Assembly (NCBI RefSeq): GCF_003290185.1
Contig: NZ_QNFY01000018.1
Coordinates: 1-64,000 of the forward strand
Length of the DNA: 64,000 bases
DNA from: Chryseobacterium lathyri
GTDB lineage: Bacteria; Bacteroidota; Bacteroidia; Flavobacteriales; Weeksellaceae
Direction of reading: 5' to 3'
This document shows, piece by piece, positions 16,366 to 25,854 of this stretch. Under the pieces are notes generated by a model that saw only the letters and a list, made by a program, of their open reading frames with translations, was not told where the DNA came from and ran no database searches. A program made the position numbers and the translations under genes. How positions within the stretch are numbered: the stretch's first letter is position 1; every line of letters begins with the position of its first letter.

Positions 16366-17385
16366 TTATTTTATACTTTTTGAAAGATCCAGCATGGCCT
16401 CGATTGGCTTGAGAGCCTTTAAACGAAGCTCTTCGTCGATAAGGATTTCCGGGAGCTCGTATTTCATACACAGATACAATTTTTCCATGGTATTACGTTT
16501 CATATAGAAACATTCCGAACAGTTGCAGCTTTCATCAAAAACCAGCGCTGGAATCAGTTCCTTATGCGGGGCACGTTTTTTCATTTCGTGAAGAATTCCT
16601 TCCTCAGTGGCGATAATGAATTTCTGGCAATCGTCTTGCTCTACAAAATTCAGCAGAGCAGAAGTAGAACCTATAAAGTGAGCCAATTTTAAAACGGCTT
16701 CCTCGCTTTCAGGATGTGCAATTAACTTCGCATCAGGATTGTCTGCCATCTGCTGGGCAATTCTTTCCATAGAAAATGCTTCGTGTACGATGCAGCTTCC
16801 GTCCCAAAGAATCATATCACGACCGGTTTTTTTAGATAAATATCTTCCCAAATTTTTATCCGGAGCAAAAATGATCGGTCTGTCTTTTGGAAGGGCTTCA
16901 ATCACAGTTTCAGCATTTGAGCTGGTTACGATGATATCACTTTCTGCTTTAGTTTCTGCGTTGCAGTTAATATACGTAGCGATCAGAGCATTAGGATGCT
17001 GTTCGCGCATTTTTCTCAATCCTTCTCCTGAACATCCGTCTGCCAAAGAACATCCGGCCATGGTGTCAGGAAGAACTACTTTTTTAGTCGGGTTCAGAAT
17101 TTTAGCGGCTTCAGCCATGAAATGTACTCCACAGAATACGATCATATCTGCATTGGTGTCTTTGGCCTGTCTTGCCAGCTGCAGAGAATCTCCCAGGAAA
17201 TCAGCAATATCCTGAATTTCTCCCGGCTGGTAATAATGGGCAAGGATCACCGCATTTTTTTCTTCCTTAAGTTTCAGAATAGCTTTCACCAGTTCTTCTC
17301 CTTGAGGGATTGCTATGTCTTTTATATCCAGAAATCCTCTTACAGGAATCGCAGATTTAGCTTTTTCTAATGTTTCGGTACTCAT
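16366..17385 (-). CDS. nadA: Quinolinate synthase
   Basis: 339 residues from ATG 17385, which follows the good ribosome-binding sequence AAGGTGG; the in-frame GTG at 17391 lies inside that site and is rejected. NadA condenses iminoaspartate and dihydroxyacetone phosphate to quinolinate using a [4Fe-4S] cluster. Seen: AVILAHYYQPGEIQDIADF, IVFCGVHFMAEAAK with the first cluster Cys, AGCSLADGC, ITSSNAE-like VTSSNAETV, and the C-terminal DESCNCSECFYM with the last cluster Cys. First step of de novo NAD synthesis with NadB, which is not in the window. Confidence 0.95.
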   Translation of the reverse strand: MSTETLEKAKSAIPVRGFLDIKDIAIPQGEELVKAILKLKEEKNAVILAHYYQPGEIQDIADFLGDSLQLARQAKDTNADMIVFCGVHFMAEAAKILNPTKKVVLPDTMAGCSLADGCSGEGLRKMREQHPNALIATYINCNAETKAESDIIVTSSNAETVIEALPKDRPIIFAPDKNLGRYLSKKTGRDMILWDGSCIVHEAFSMERIAQQMADNPDAKLIAHPESEEAVLKLAHFIGSTSALLNFVEQDDCQKFIIATEEGILHEMKKRAPHKELIPALVFDESCNCSECFYMKRNTMEKLYLCMKYELPEILIDEELRLKALKPIEAMLDLSKSIK

Positions 17386-17506
17386 ATCCACCTTAATGTT
17401 TTTTGATTCTGGAAGTTAGAAGCTAGAAATTAGAAGTTAGAATGTTGTAGTTTGAATTGTAATTACTCTTTCAAACTTCCATGATTCGACTTCCATCATC
17501 CATCTC

Positions 17507-18070
17507 TTAATTCCCAATAAAATTTTTTATTAAACTTTCTATTTCTTTTTTTGCTACATCAAGATCGGTATTAATAACGATCCTGTCAAACTCTTTCGCA
17601 AAGGTCATTTCTTCTTCTGCCTTTGCTACACGTGTTTTGATGGTTTCTGCATCGTCCGTATTTCTGGAGATCAATCTTCGTTCCAATTCTTCTATGGAAG
17701 GCGGTTCAATGAAAATGGACAGGGCTTGCTCTCCAAAATATTTTTTTAAGGAAATCCCCCCTTTTACATCTACATCAAAAATAACTACTTTTCCCTGATT
17801 CCAGATTTTTTCCACTTCAGATTTTAAAGTACCGTAATATTTGTCAGTATATACTTCTTCATATTCTACAAAAGCATCTTCCGCTATTTTCTGTCTGAAT
17901 TCATCAGGACTCAAAAAATGATAATCCACTGCATGGATCTCACTTCCCCTCGGCTGTCTTGTGGTACATGAGATGGAGAACGCCAGTTCAGGAAACGTTT
18001 CCAGAGAATGCTTTACTAATGTAGTTTTTCCGCTCCCCGATGGTGCTGAAAATATGATTACTTTATTCAT
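17507..18070 (-). CDS. gmk: Guanylate kinase
   Basis: 187 residues, normal for Gmk, which converts GMP to GDP. The P-loop is SAPSGSGKTTLVKH at ~8-21. The GMP-binding region has SCTTRQPRGSEIHAVDYHF and YEEVYTDKYYGT, and VIFDVDVKGG and IEPPSIEELERRL follow. It lies 70 bp downstream of the yicC-type gene on the same strand, a common pairing. Confidence 0.95.
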   Translation of the reverse strand: MNKVIIFSAPSGSGKTTLVKHSLETFPELAFSISCTTRQPRGSEIHAVDYHFLSPDEFRQKIAEDAFVEYEEVYTDKYYGTLKSEVEKIWNQGKVVIFDVDVKGGISLKKYFGEQALSIFIEPPSIEELERRLISRNTDDAETIKTRVAKAEEEMTFAKEFDRIVINTDLDVAKKEIESLIKNFIGN

Positions 18071-18140
18071 TTAGATTAGAGATTTTTAGATTAGAGATAT
18101 GAGAATAAACTCTTTGATCTCTTGTCTATAGGTCTATGGT

Positions 18141-18998
18141 CTACAATACGTTTAACGTCTGTTCTTTTATTTTTTCCAGATCATCTTTCATCATGACTAC
18201 CAGCTTCTGGATCTCTGCATGATTGGCCTTTGAACCTAAAGTATTGATCTCTCTTCCGATTTCCTGGGAAATAAAGCCCAGTTTTTTTCCGTTGAAATCT
18301 TCGTTATCCATTACTTCTTTGTAGTATTTCAAATGCTGGGTCAGCCTTACTTTCTCTTCTGCAATATCAAGTTTCTCCGTGAAGTAAGCCATTTCCTGGT
18401 AGAAACGTGTTTCGTCTACATTCTCGAATTCTTTTAAAGATTTCTGATAACGCTCTTTTACAGCAATGATTCTTTCTTCTTCATAAGGAACTACTTCAGA
18501 AAGATATTTATCAATATTCTGGATGTTTCTTTCGAGTTCTTCATGTAAAATAGATCCTTCTGTCTTTCTGAATTCCATAAAGCGGTCTACAGCTGCATGA
18601 ACGATCTTTGCCAAAGCCTCCCATTCACCGTCTGTAAGTTCATCAGGCCTTGAAGTAATGGCATCAGGAAGTCTTACTGCCATTTTCAGATATTCAAAGT
18701 CTGGACCGTCAGAAGCGATGGTACGAAGCTCATTCATATAAGAGTCAATTAAACTCCTGTTGATCTTTACGTCATTCGTCTCTTCAAGGTTCTCCAAATT
18801 AATGTAGCAATCTACCTTTCCACGGATAATTCTGTCATTAAGGATTTTTCTGATCTCAAATTCTTTCTCTTTATAACGTAAAGGGACTTTAATATTCAAA
18901 TCAAAGCTTTTGCTGTTCAGAGATTTAATATCTATTGAAATCTTTTTTCCTTCAAAAACACCTTCGGCTCTGCCGAATCCGGTCATTGATAAAATCAT
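18141..18998 (-). CDS. YicC/YloC family endoribonuclease
   Basis: 285 residues. The N-terminus MILSMTGFGRAEG and the C-terminal block KLGFISQEIGREINTLGSKAN are the two signatures of the YicC family, recently shown to be endoribonucleases. The central region is helical and charged (EERIIAVKERYQKSLKEFENV). Conserved next to gmk in many bacteria, as here. A TAnnTTTG element (TATCTTTG, minus strand, 19016-19023) lies 18 bp upstream of the start, with no clear -33 box. Confidence 0.9.
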   Translation of the reverse strand: MILSMTGFGRAEGVFEGKKISIDIKSLNSKSFDLNIKVPLRYKEKEFEIRKILNDRIIRGKVDCYINLENLEETNDVKINRSLIDSYMNELRTIASDGPDFEYLKMAVRLPDAITSRPDELTDGEWEALAKIVHAAVDRFMEFRKTEGSILHEELERNIQNIDKYLSEVVPYEEERIIAVKERYQKSLKEFENVDETRFYQEMAYFTEKLDIAEEKVRLTQHLKYYKEVMDNEDFNGKKLGFISQEIGREINTLGSKANHAEIQKLVVMMKDDLEKIKEQTLNVL

Positions 18999-19096
18999 AG
19001 TTTTTTATTGTTGTACAAAGATAAACATTTAAATTAGCACTGTGAAATCGCAGTGATTTGGAAACCACAATTAATGATGAAGATTTAAGATTCCAT

Positions 19097-20050
19097 ATGA
19101 CTTTTAATAAACAAATAGATAAACTACATATAAAAAACTTGATTTCAGTTGTAGGACCCACTGGAATAGGCAAAACGAGGCTGGCAATTGATCTGGCCAG
19201 GCATTTTAATACGGAAATTATTTCCTGCGATTCCCGCCAGTTTTTTAAAGAAATGAAAATAGGGACAGCATCGCCTTCGGAAGAAGAACTGGCGGAAGCA
19301 CCTCATCATTTTATCGGGAATCTTTCGGTTCAGGAGTACTATTCTATCGGGCAGTATGAGGAAGACGCTTTAAAAAAAATCAATGAACTTTTTGTCAATC
19401 ATGACACCGTTATTTTGGTCGGCGGAAGTATGATGTATGAAAAAGCAGTTATTGAAGGTTTGAATGACTTACCTGAAGCTGATGAAAACAATCAGAAAAA
19501 ATTACAGGAAATCCTTGATACCGAAGGAATCGAAAAGCTTCAGGAAATATTAAAAAAACTTGATCCCGAGTATTTTGAAGTGGTGGATTTTCACAATCAC
19601 AGAAGACTTTTACGGGCTATTGACGTAATTTGGCAGACGGATAAAAAATATTCTGAACAGATTGCTGTTTCCCAGGATTCCAGAGACTTTAATGTGATCC
19701 GTATCGGAATTGAAGCTCCAAGAGAGGATTTGTATGACAGGATCAACAGAAGAGTAGATATCATGATGGAAAAAGGACTTTTGGCGGAAGCGGAAAGTTT
19801 AGAAAAGTTTAAAGATCTTACTGCTTTGAAAACTGTTGGATATGCAGAATTATTCAAATATTTTGACGGAGAATGGGATCTGGATTTTGCTGTTTCCGAG
19901 ATCAAAAAAAACAGCCGCAGATATGCAAAACGTCAGCTGACATGGTACAGAAAAGCGGATGATATTCACTATTTACCCTTGGGATATTCACAAAAAGATT
20001 TTGATAGTTTGATTGAGTATATTAATCAGGAAATTCAAAGTATATTTTAA
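19097..20050 (+). CDS. miaA: tRNA dimethylallyltransferase
   Basis: 317 residues from ATG 19097; the frame could extend to a TTG at 19058, but the ATG fits the family length better. MiaA adds a dimethylallyl group to A37 of tRNAs reading UNN codons. Seen: P-loop SVVGPTGIGKTRLAIDLA, SCDSRQFFKEMKIGTASP, ILVGGSMMYEKAVIEG, LLRAIDVI and the C-terminal TVGYAELF and SRRYAKRQLTWYR. Divergent from the yicC-type gene. Confidence 0.94.
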   Translation: MTFNKQIDKLHIKNLISVVGPTGIGKTRLAIDLARHFNTEIISCDSRQFFKEMKIGTASPSEEELAEAPHHFIGNLSVQEYYSIGQYEEDALKKINELFVNHDTVILVGGSMMYEKAVIEGLNDLPEADENNQKKLQEILDTEGIEKLQEILKKLDPEYFEVVDFHNHRRLLRAIDVIWQTDKKYSEQIAVSQDSRDFNVIRIGIEAPREDLYDRINRRVDIMMEKGLLAEAESLEKFKDLTALKTVGYAELFKYFDGEWDLDFAVSEIKKNSRRYAKRQLTWYRKADDIHYLPLGYSQKDFDSLIEYINQEIQSIF

Positions 20051-20083
20051 ATTATAATTTTTATATTAGAGGAAAAGCAATAA

Positions 20084-20896
20084 ATGAATAATATCGAATT
20101 AGTAGAAAATTTAATTGAGCAAGCGCAAAATCTTAAATATAAGGATGGCAAACTAGACGAGGTAACGAAGCGTACTAAAATGATAATTAGAAAATCTTTT
20201 GGAGAAAACTCCGAATATCTTAAAGATTTGAAAGGTATTTTGTATTCACCATTTGTTTTCACAAGCAATACGCCAGATAGAACTTTTGAAAGGTCATTTT
20301 ATAATGGTAAGCAGGAATTGCTTAATTTATTAAATGTAATGTTAGAAGATTTATCTTTAGATTTAAAATTATCAAGAAAAGTACATGATACTGTTGCTAA
20401 TGGAGTTTTTCGAATTATGAATGAAGAAACTAAAAAAGAAATGAACAAAAATATTTTTGTGGTTCACGGGCACAATGAAGAAATGAAATTGTCAGTTGCA
20501 CGAACATTAGAAAAATTAGAACTTATTCCTACAATTTTACATGAGCAACCGAGTAAAGGTAGAACAATTATTGAAAAATTTACAGAGTACTCTGATGTAG
20601 GATTTGCAGTTGTTATATTGTCGGCTGATGATATTGCTTATCCAAAAAGTTCAGATGGTTCAAACCCCAAACATAGAGCAAGGCAAAATGTAATATTAGA
20701 ACTTGGTTATTTTTTAGGAAAATTAGGTAGAGAAAAGGTTCTCGCTTTATATGAAGAAAACTCAGCATTAGAAATTCCATCTGATTACATGGGGGTATTA
20801 TTTGTTCCATTTGATAAATATGGAAAATGGCAGTATGACTTAGTTAAAGAATTAAGAGCTGCCGGATTTGAAGTTGATGCAAATAAAATTATTTAA
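20084..20896 (+). CDS. TIR-like nucleotide-binding domain protein, possible defence effector
   Basis: 270 residues. The C-terminal half (from ~122: NKNIFVVHGHNEEMKLSVA, then ILHEQPSKGRTIIEKF, VGFAVVILSADDIAY, ARQNVILELGYFLGKLGR) is the predicted nucleotide-binding TIR-like domain (PF10137 type). Relatives act as NAD-cleaving effectors in cyclic-nucleotide defence systems (Cap12/TIR-STING neighbourhoods). The first ~120 residues are helical and unassigned. It starts 33 bp after miaA but is plainly more AT-rich, and no CD-NTase, STING or argonaute gene is adjacent, so it is a solitary acquisition or acts alone. Confidence 0.75.
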   Translation: MNNIELVENLIEQAQNLKYKDGKLDEVTKRTKMIIRKSFGENSEYLKDLKGILYSPFVFTSNTPDRTFERSFYNGKQELLNLLNVMLEDLSLDLKLSRKVHDTVANGVFRIMNEETKKEMNKNIFVVHGHNEEMKLSVARTLEKLELIPTILHEQPSKGRTIIEKFTEYSDVGFAVVILSADDIAYPKSSDGSNPKHRARQNVILELGYFLGKLGREKVLALYEENSALEIPSDYMGVLFVPFDKYGKWQYDLVKELRAAGFEVDANKII

Positions 20897-20910
20897 TTTT
20901 GAAATAGAAA

Positions 20911-20936
20911 AAGTACGATCCCGAGAGACCGCACTT
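20911..20936. terminator. Bidirectional hairpin between convergent genes
   Basis: AAGTACGATC / GACCGCACTT pair over about 10 positions with two A-C mismatches, between the TIR-like gene (+) and the efflux outer-membrane gene (-). The flanking A and T runs are weak. Confidence 0.45.
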
Positions 20937-20957
20937 CAAACAATATAATTAAATTTA

Positions 20958-22370
20958 CTACTTCCAACCGCCGCCAAGAGCTCTGTAAAGATCTACAATG
21001 CTGCTCAGTCTCTGTCTTTTTACGGACGCAAGATTCAGTTCAGCCTGTAAAGAATTTCCCTGAGCTGTTATCACTTCTAAGTAATTGGCCATTCCGCCTT
21101 TGTAAAGCATTTCTGCACTTTTTATTCCGTTTTTCAACGTTGATACCTGTTCTGCCGCTTTCTGTTCCTGAACTTTTAAACTTTCGTTAGACACCAAAGC
21201 ATCGGAAACTTCACCCACAGCATTTAAAACAGATTGACGGAAGGCCAATACATTTTTCTCTCTCTGGATTTTAGCTACATTCAGGTCGGTTTTTAACTGT
21301 CTTTTCTGGAAAATTGGCTGGGTAATTCCCCCTAATACAGATCCGAACAATGAAGCCGGAATCTGGAACCAGTTATCGATTTTAAATGAATTAACACCTC
21401 CGCTTGCCGTTATTTTCAAGGCAGGGTACATATTAGCCTGAGCAATTCCCACCATTGAATTGGATTCTAACAGAACCAGTTCCTGCTGACGCACATCCGG
21501 ACGACGGCTCACCATAGCTGCCGGAAGGCCTGCTGAGATATCCTGCGGAAGAGAAGTGTCAGACATTTCAATTGTTCTGCTGATTTTAGTTGGATTTTCA
21601 CCTACAAGAATACTTAAAGCATTTTCCTGGATTGCAATATTTTGTTCCAGCTGAGTGATCAAGAGCTCCGTAGCCTGTTTCTGTGCCGTAGCCTGCTGAA
21701 CGCCTAAAGAAGTTGTATCACCGCTCTGCCACATTTTTTCAGTAATCGAAAGCGTATTGTTGCTTAATTCAAGATTTGATTTTGCAATATTTAATTGCTT
21801 GTCAAGCATCAACAGGTTATAATATCCCTGGGCAATCGCTGCAACTACCTGGGTCTGTACTGCTTTTGTAGCTTCGTAAGTTTGCAGGTACTGCATTCTT
21901 GAAACTTCCTGCTGATTTTTGATCTTGCCCCAGATGTCGGCCTCCCAGGAAAGATTGAATGCTGCGTTGTAATCTTCAACGTGGTTCTGGCCTAAAAATG
22001 AATTTAAGCTTTTCCCGTTCATGCTGTTTTCCGAAGGTTTTGAAATTTGTGCTGACACACCAAAGCCTACATCAGGATACTGAAGATATTTTGCCTGTTT
22101 CAGTTTTTCCTGTGAAGAAGCTACCTGTTTTAGAGCAATCTGTAGATCATAGTTATTTTTTATTCCTTTTTCAATCAGTCCCTGTAAAATAGGATCGCTG
22201 AAAAACTGTTTCCATTCCAGGTTGGCGATGCTTGCTGTATCAGCAGTAGCTGTGTACTGAAATTTTTCCGGGAGCTGAAGGTCCGGCTCCGTATATGCCA
22301 GTTTGGACACACACGAAACCGCGCCTAAAGCCAATATAAGGGTCAGAATAAAATTCTTAATTCTTTTCAT
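20958..22370 (-). CDS. RND efflux outer-membrane factor lipoprotein (NodT/OprM type)
   Basis: 470 residues from MKRIKNFILTLILALGAVSC, a lipoprotein signal with the lipobox GAVSC; the longer frame to 22427 adds an unlikely N-terminal tail. Outer-membrane channel of a tripartite RND efflux pump. Typical features: LEWKQFFSDPILQGLIEKG, the long helical repeats, and SRRPDVRQQELVLLESNSMVGIA-like sequence (the family SRRPDV motif). Last gene of the adaptor-pump-channel operon, separated from the pump by a 260-bp palindromic spacer. Confidence 0.92.
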   Translation of the reverse strand: MKRIKNFILTLILALGAVSCVSKLAYTEPDLQLPEKFQYTATADTASIANLEWKQFFSDPILQGLIEKGIKNNYDLQIALKQVASSQEKLKQAKYLQYPDVGFGVSAQISKPSENSMNGKSLNSFLGQNHVEDYNAAFNLSWEADIWGKIKNQQEVSRMQYLQTYEATKAVQTQVVAAIAQGYYNLLMLDKQLNIAKSNLELSNNTLSITEKMWQSGDTTSLGVQQATAQKQATELLITQLEQNIAIQENALSILVGENPTKISRTIEMSDTSLPQDISAGLPAAMVSRRPDVRQQELVLLESNSMVGIAQANMYPALKITASGGVNSFKIDNWFQIPASLFGSVLGGITQPIFQKRQLKTDLNVAKIQREKNVLAFRQSVLNAVGEVSDALVSNESLKVQEQKAAEQVSTLKNGIKSAEMLYKGGMANYLEVITAQGNSLQAELNLASVKRQRLSSIVDLYRALGGGWK

Positions 22371-22396
22371 AGTTTTAAATAGACTTTTATTTGAAA

Positions 22397-22618
22397 ACAA
22401 AACTTTGAGAGGATTTTGTTGATGCAAAGAGGTCTTTAGTAGGAGAATACTTTGCTTTTACCGAACCATTAAGAACATTTAAGGAGTTAAGTTTAGTTAA
22501 GAAAATCAAATAGATTTATAAGTATATGCTTCAAGCGGAGCTCATCTTAATATTCTTAACATCTTAATACAACTTAATGGTTCATAAAAAATGTGATTTT
22601 AATCTCTCAAAGTTTTGT
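22397..22618. repeat. Long nested palindrome in the pump/outer-membrane-factor spacer (MITE-like)
   Basis: Outer arms ACAAAACTTTGAGAG (22397-22411) and CTCTCAAAGTTTTGT (22604-22618) are a perfect 15-bp inverted repeat. Inner arms GAACCATTAAG (22463-22473) and CTTAATGGTTC (22573-22583) are a perfect 11-bp inverted repeat. The whole ~220 bp is non-coding and could fold into one large hairpin; it resembles a miniature inverted-repeat element inserted inside the operon. Confidence 0.65.
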
Positions 22619-22631
22619 AAATCATTTTTTA

Positions 22632-25600
22632 TTAATGAGCAGTGGCTAAAAGTTCTTCCTCCAATTTTTGTTTTTGAAGTCTTCTCTTTTTTCTGCTCGG
22701 CATTTTTTCATGCAGGTACTGGAAGATTACATACATTACCGGAATGATGAAAATCCCGAATACTACTCCTGTAAACATTCCTCCTACGGTACTGATACCG
22801 ATAGAATGGTTACCCTTTGCAGCGGCTCCCTGTGTCCAAACCAGCGGAAGCATACCGATGATGAAGGCAAATGAGGTCATCAAAATAGGTCTCAAACGTA
22901 ATCTTGAAGCCTGAAGGGCTGATTCAATCAGTGTTTTTCCTGCTTTTCTTCTCTGAACTGCAAACTCTACAATCAGGATCGCATTTTTCGCTAACAGTCC
23001 TACAAGCATGATCAAACCTACCTGAACGTAAATATTATTGTCAATTCCTGCTAACCCGGTGAAAGCAAATACTCCGAAAATCCCTGTAGGAACTGTTAAA
23101 ATAACAGCGAACGGAAGAATATAACTTTCATACTGGGCAGCCAATAAGAAATACACAAATAGTATACTTAACATGAATACAAATGCGGTCTGGCCACCTG
23201 TTTTGATCTCCTCACGGGTAATTCCCGTCCATTCATATCCGAAACCTCTCGGAAGAGATTTCTGAGCCACTTCTTCTACAGCTTTAATGGCATCTCCGGT
23301 ACTGTAACCAGGTTTTGGAGTTCCATTGATGGTTACTGCATTGAACAGGTTATTTCTTGTTACCGTTTCAGGTCCGAAAGTTCTTTTTAAAGTAACCAAA
23401 GTCTTTACAGGAACCATTTCACCTAAATTGTTTTTAACATAAATCCCTTCCAGAGAATTCGCATCCGTACGGTAAGGAATATCTGCCTGGGCCATTACTC
23501 TGTAATATTTCCCGAACCTGTTGAAATCCGAAACAAAGCTACTTCCGTAATAGATCTGCATGGTCTGCATCAATTCTGTTATGGAGACACCCAGCTGATT
23601 CGCTTTATCCGAATCTACATCTATTGTGTACTGAGGATTTCCGGCAGCATAAGTTGTAAAGGCGAATGCTATTTCCGGCCGTTTCATCAGTTCACCGATA
23701 AAGGCCTGAGTGGTTGTTCCCAACTGCTCAAAAGAGCCGTTTGTTTTATCCTGAAGCATAAATTCAAATCCGGAAACGTTACCAAATCCCTGTACTGTCG
23801 GGAAATTGAAGAAGAACGCGTTGGCATCTTTCACCTGTGATACTTTCCCTGTCAGCGCTGCTGCAATCTGATCCGGGTCTTTCATTTCACCACGGTCTTT
23901 ATAATCTTTCAGCTTAATGAAACCTGCAGAATAAGGGGATGCGTTGGCATTACTGATAAAGTTCATCCCATCAGCTACCCAAAGGTGATTCATGGCTTTT
24001 TCAGCATTTACAATTTTATCAATCTGCTCAGTAGCTCTGTTCGTTCTGTCCAGTGAACTTCCCGGAGGGGTATTTACAGCATATAAAACGAATCCTTGAT
24101 CTTCTGTTGGGATAAACCCTGTCGGAGCTTTATTGATTAAGAAAATACTTGAAGCAATGATAAGTGCAAGACCTCCAACGGCTACCCATTTGTTTTTAAT
24201 TAAAAACTTAAGGCTGTAGATATATTTTCTGGTCATATTATTGAAGGCTACATTGAATGCATTGAAGAATTTCGCTCCAAAACCTTTTTTATGACCGTGC
24301 TCACCATGTTCTCCCTGAGGATCATTTAAGAATAATGCACATAAAGCAGGACTCAATGTTAATGCATTGACTGCTGAGATCATGATTGCTATTACCAAAG
24401 TAAAGGCAAACTGTCTGTAGAAAACTCCCGCAGGACCCTGCATGAAACCAACCGGAATAAATACGGCACACATCACCAATGTAATGGAAATAATGGCACC
24501 GGAAATTTCACTCATAGAGTTTGTAGTGGCTTGCTCTACCGGCATTCCTGTCTGTTCCATTTTGGAATGGACGGCTTCTACCACCACAATAGCATCATCC
24601 ACCACAATACCGATGGCGAGTACCAGTGCGAACAATGTCAACATATTGATACTGAATCCAAACAGTTGCAGGAAGAAGAAGGTACCGATAATGGCTACCG
24701 GAACTGCAATCGCAGGAATCAATGTAGATCTGAAATCCTGAAGGAAAATATACACCACAATAAATACCAGGATAAATGCAATCACCAAAGTCTCAACCAC
24801 CTGATGTATAGACGCATCCAGGAAGTCTTTGGAATTGTACATGATGATTGGCTTTACTCCTTTTGGAAGGGTAGGGGAAAACTGATCAACCTGCTTTTCA
24901 ATTTCAGTAAGAATTTCATTCGCATTGGAACCTGCAGTCTGAAGGATCGCGAAACCTGCTACAGGTTTACCGTCCACTCTGTTGGCTGCTGTGTAAGTAT
25001 AAGAACCGAATTCTACTCTGGCTACATCTTTTAATCTCAAAAATGAACCATCGTTATTGGCTTTGATAGCAATATTTTCATAGTCTTCATTTTTGCTTAG
25101 TTTACCTTTATACTTTAAAATATATTCGTAAGTTTCCTTACTTCCCTGGCCGAGACGTCCCGGTGCAGCTTCAAGGTTATGATCTTTGATAGCGGCCATT
25201 ACTTCCTGTGGAGAAAGGCTATTGGCTGCTAGTCTATCTGGTTTTAACCAGATTCTCATCGAGTAATCTCTTGTTCCGAAAACCTGAGCCTGAGCAACAC
25301 CCGGAATACGCTGGATCTGCGGAATAATATTGATCTTCAGATAGTTTTGAAGAAACAGCTCGTCATATTGCTTAGGGTCATCACTGGACAGTCCCATGAA
25401 CATAATCATACTGTTCTGTACCTTCTGTGTGGAAATTCCGGCCTGAACTACTTCCTGAGGAAGCTGGCTCATCGCTTTAGATACACGGTTCTGAACATTG
25501 ACTGCAGCATTATCCGCATCTGAGCCCTGTTTGAAAAATACGCTCAGGGTCATGGTACCGTCGTTACTTGAGTTGGAGGTCATATAGGTCATATTCTCAA

Positions 25601-25814
25601 CTCCATTTACTGCTTCTTCAATAGGAACAGCAACGGAGCGGGCTACAACTTCAGCGTTCGCTCCCGGATAAAATGCCGTTACCTGAACACTGGGAGGCGC
25701 AATATCCGGAAACAGCGTAATCGGCAGATTGAAAACCGAAAGTGCCCCCAGCAATAGCAGTATAATGGAGATGACCGTTGATAGTACGGGTCTTTCTATA
25801 AATTGTTTTAACAT
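22632..25814 (-). CDS. RND efflux pump inner-membrane transporter (HAE1/AcrB type)
   Basis: 1060 residues, the AcrB size. N-terminal membrane helix MLKQFIERPVLSTVISIILLLLG, porter-domain segments (FPDIAPPSVQVTAFYPGANA, MTSNSSNDGTMTLSVFF), the proton-relay helix with GIVVDDAIVVVEA (Asp-Asp) and a second TM bundle with GLLAKNAILIVEFA. It uses the proton gradient to expel drugs or other toxic compounds. Follows the adaptor gene by 40 bp on the same strand and is under the upstream TetR-type control region. Confidence 0.95.
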   Translation of the reverse strand: MLKQFIERPVLSTVISIILLLLGALSVFNLPITLFPDIAPPSVQVTAFYPGANAEVVARSVAVPIEEAVNGVENMTYMTSNSSNDGTMTLSVFFKQGSDADNAAVNVQNRVSKAMSQLPQEVVQAGISTQKVQNSMIMFMGLSSDDPKQYDELFLQNYLKINIIPQIQRIPGVAQAQVFGTRDYSMRIWLKPDRLAANSLSPQEVMAAIKDHNLEAAPGRLGQGSKETYEYILKYKGKLSKNEDYENIAIKANNDGSFLRLKDVARVEFGSYTYTAANRVDGKPVAGFAILQTAGSNANEILTEIEKQVDQFSPTLPKGVKPIIMYNSKDFLDASIHQVVETLVIAFILVFIVVYIFLQDFRSTLIPAIAVPVAIIGTFFFLQLFGFSINMLTLFALVLAIGIVVDDAIVVVEAVHSKMEQTGMPVEQATTNSMSEISGAIISITLVMCAVFIPVGFMQGPAGVFYRQFAFTLVIAIMISAVNALTLSPALCALFLNDPQGEHGEHGHKKGFGAKFFNAFNVAFNNMTRKYIYSLKFLIKNKWVAVGGLALIIASSIFLINKAPTGFIPTEDQGFVLYAVNTPPGSSLDRTNRATEQIDKIVNAEKAMNHLWVADGMNFISNANASPYSAGFIKLKDYKDRGEMKDPDQIAAALTGKVSQVKDANAFFFNFPTVQGFGNVSGFEFMLQDKTNGSFEQLGTTTQAFIGELMKRPEIAFAFTTYAAGNPQYTIDVDSDKANQLGVSITELMQTMQIYYGSSFVSDFNRFGKYYRVMAQADIPYRTDANSLEGIYVKNNLGEMVPVKTLVTLKRTFGPETVTRNNLFNAVTINGTPKPGYSTGDAIKAVEEVAQKSLPRGFGYEWTGITREEIKTGGQTAFVFMLSILFVYFLLAAQYESYILPFAVILTVPTGIFGVFAFTGLAGIDNNIYVQVGLIMLVGLLAKNAILIVEFAVQRRKAGKTLIESALQASRLRLRPILMTSFAFIIGMLPLVWTQGAAAKGNHSIGISTVGGMFTGVVFGIFIIPVMYVIFQYLHEKMPSRKKRRLQKQKLEEELLATAH

Positions 25815-25854
25815 AAGAAGTTTATTTTTTTAAGTCTTCTGTATTCGGAATAGA

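Noticed and set aside
17386..17391. GTG start of nadA two codons upstream
   Set aside because: It lies within the ribosome-binding sequence AAGGTGG that serves the ATG at 17385.
17412..17445. TTAGAAG tandem units as a possible CRISPR
   Set aside because: Units are 7-10 bases, contiguous and degenerate, without spacers. They are a simple repeat seen also at 18066 and 42213.
24531..25034. A 167-codon plus-strand frame inside the RND pump gene
   Set aside because: It is a shadow of the strongly supported pump gene on the other strand; its His/Gln-rich composition follows from the opposite reading.
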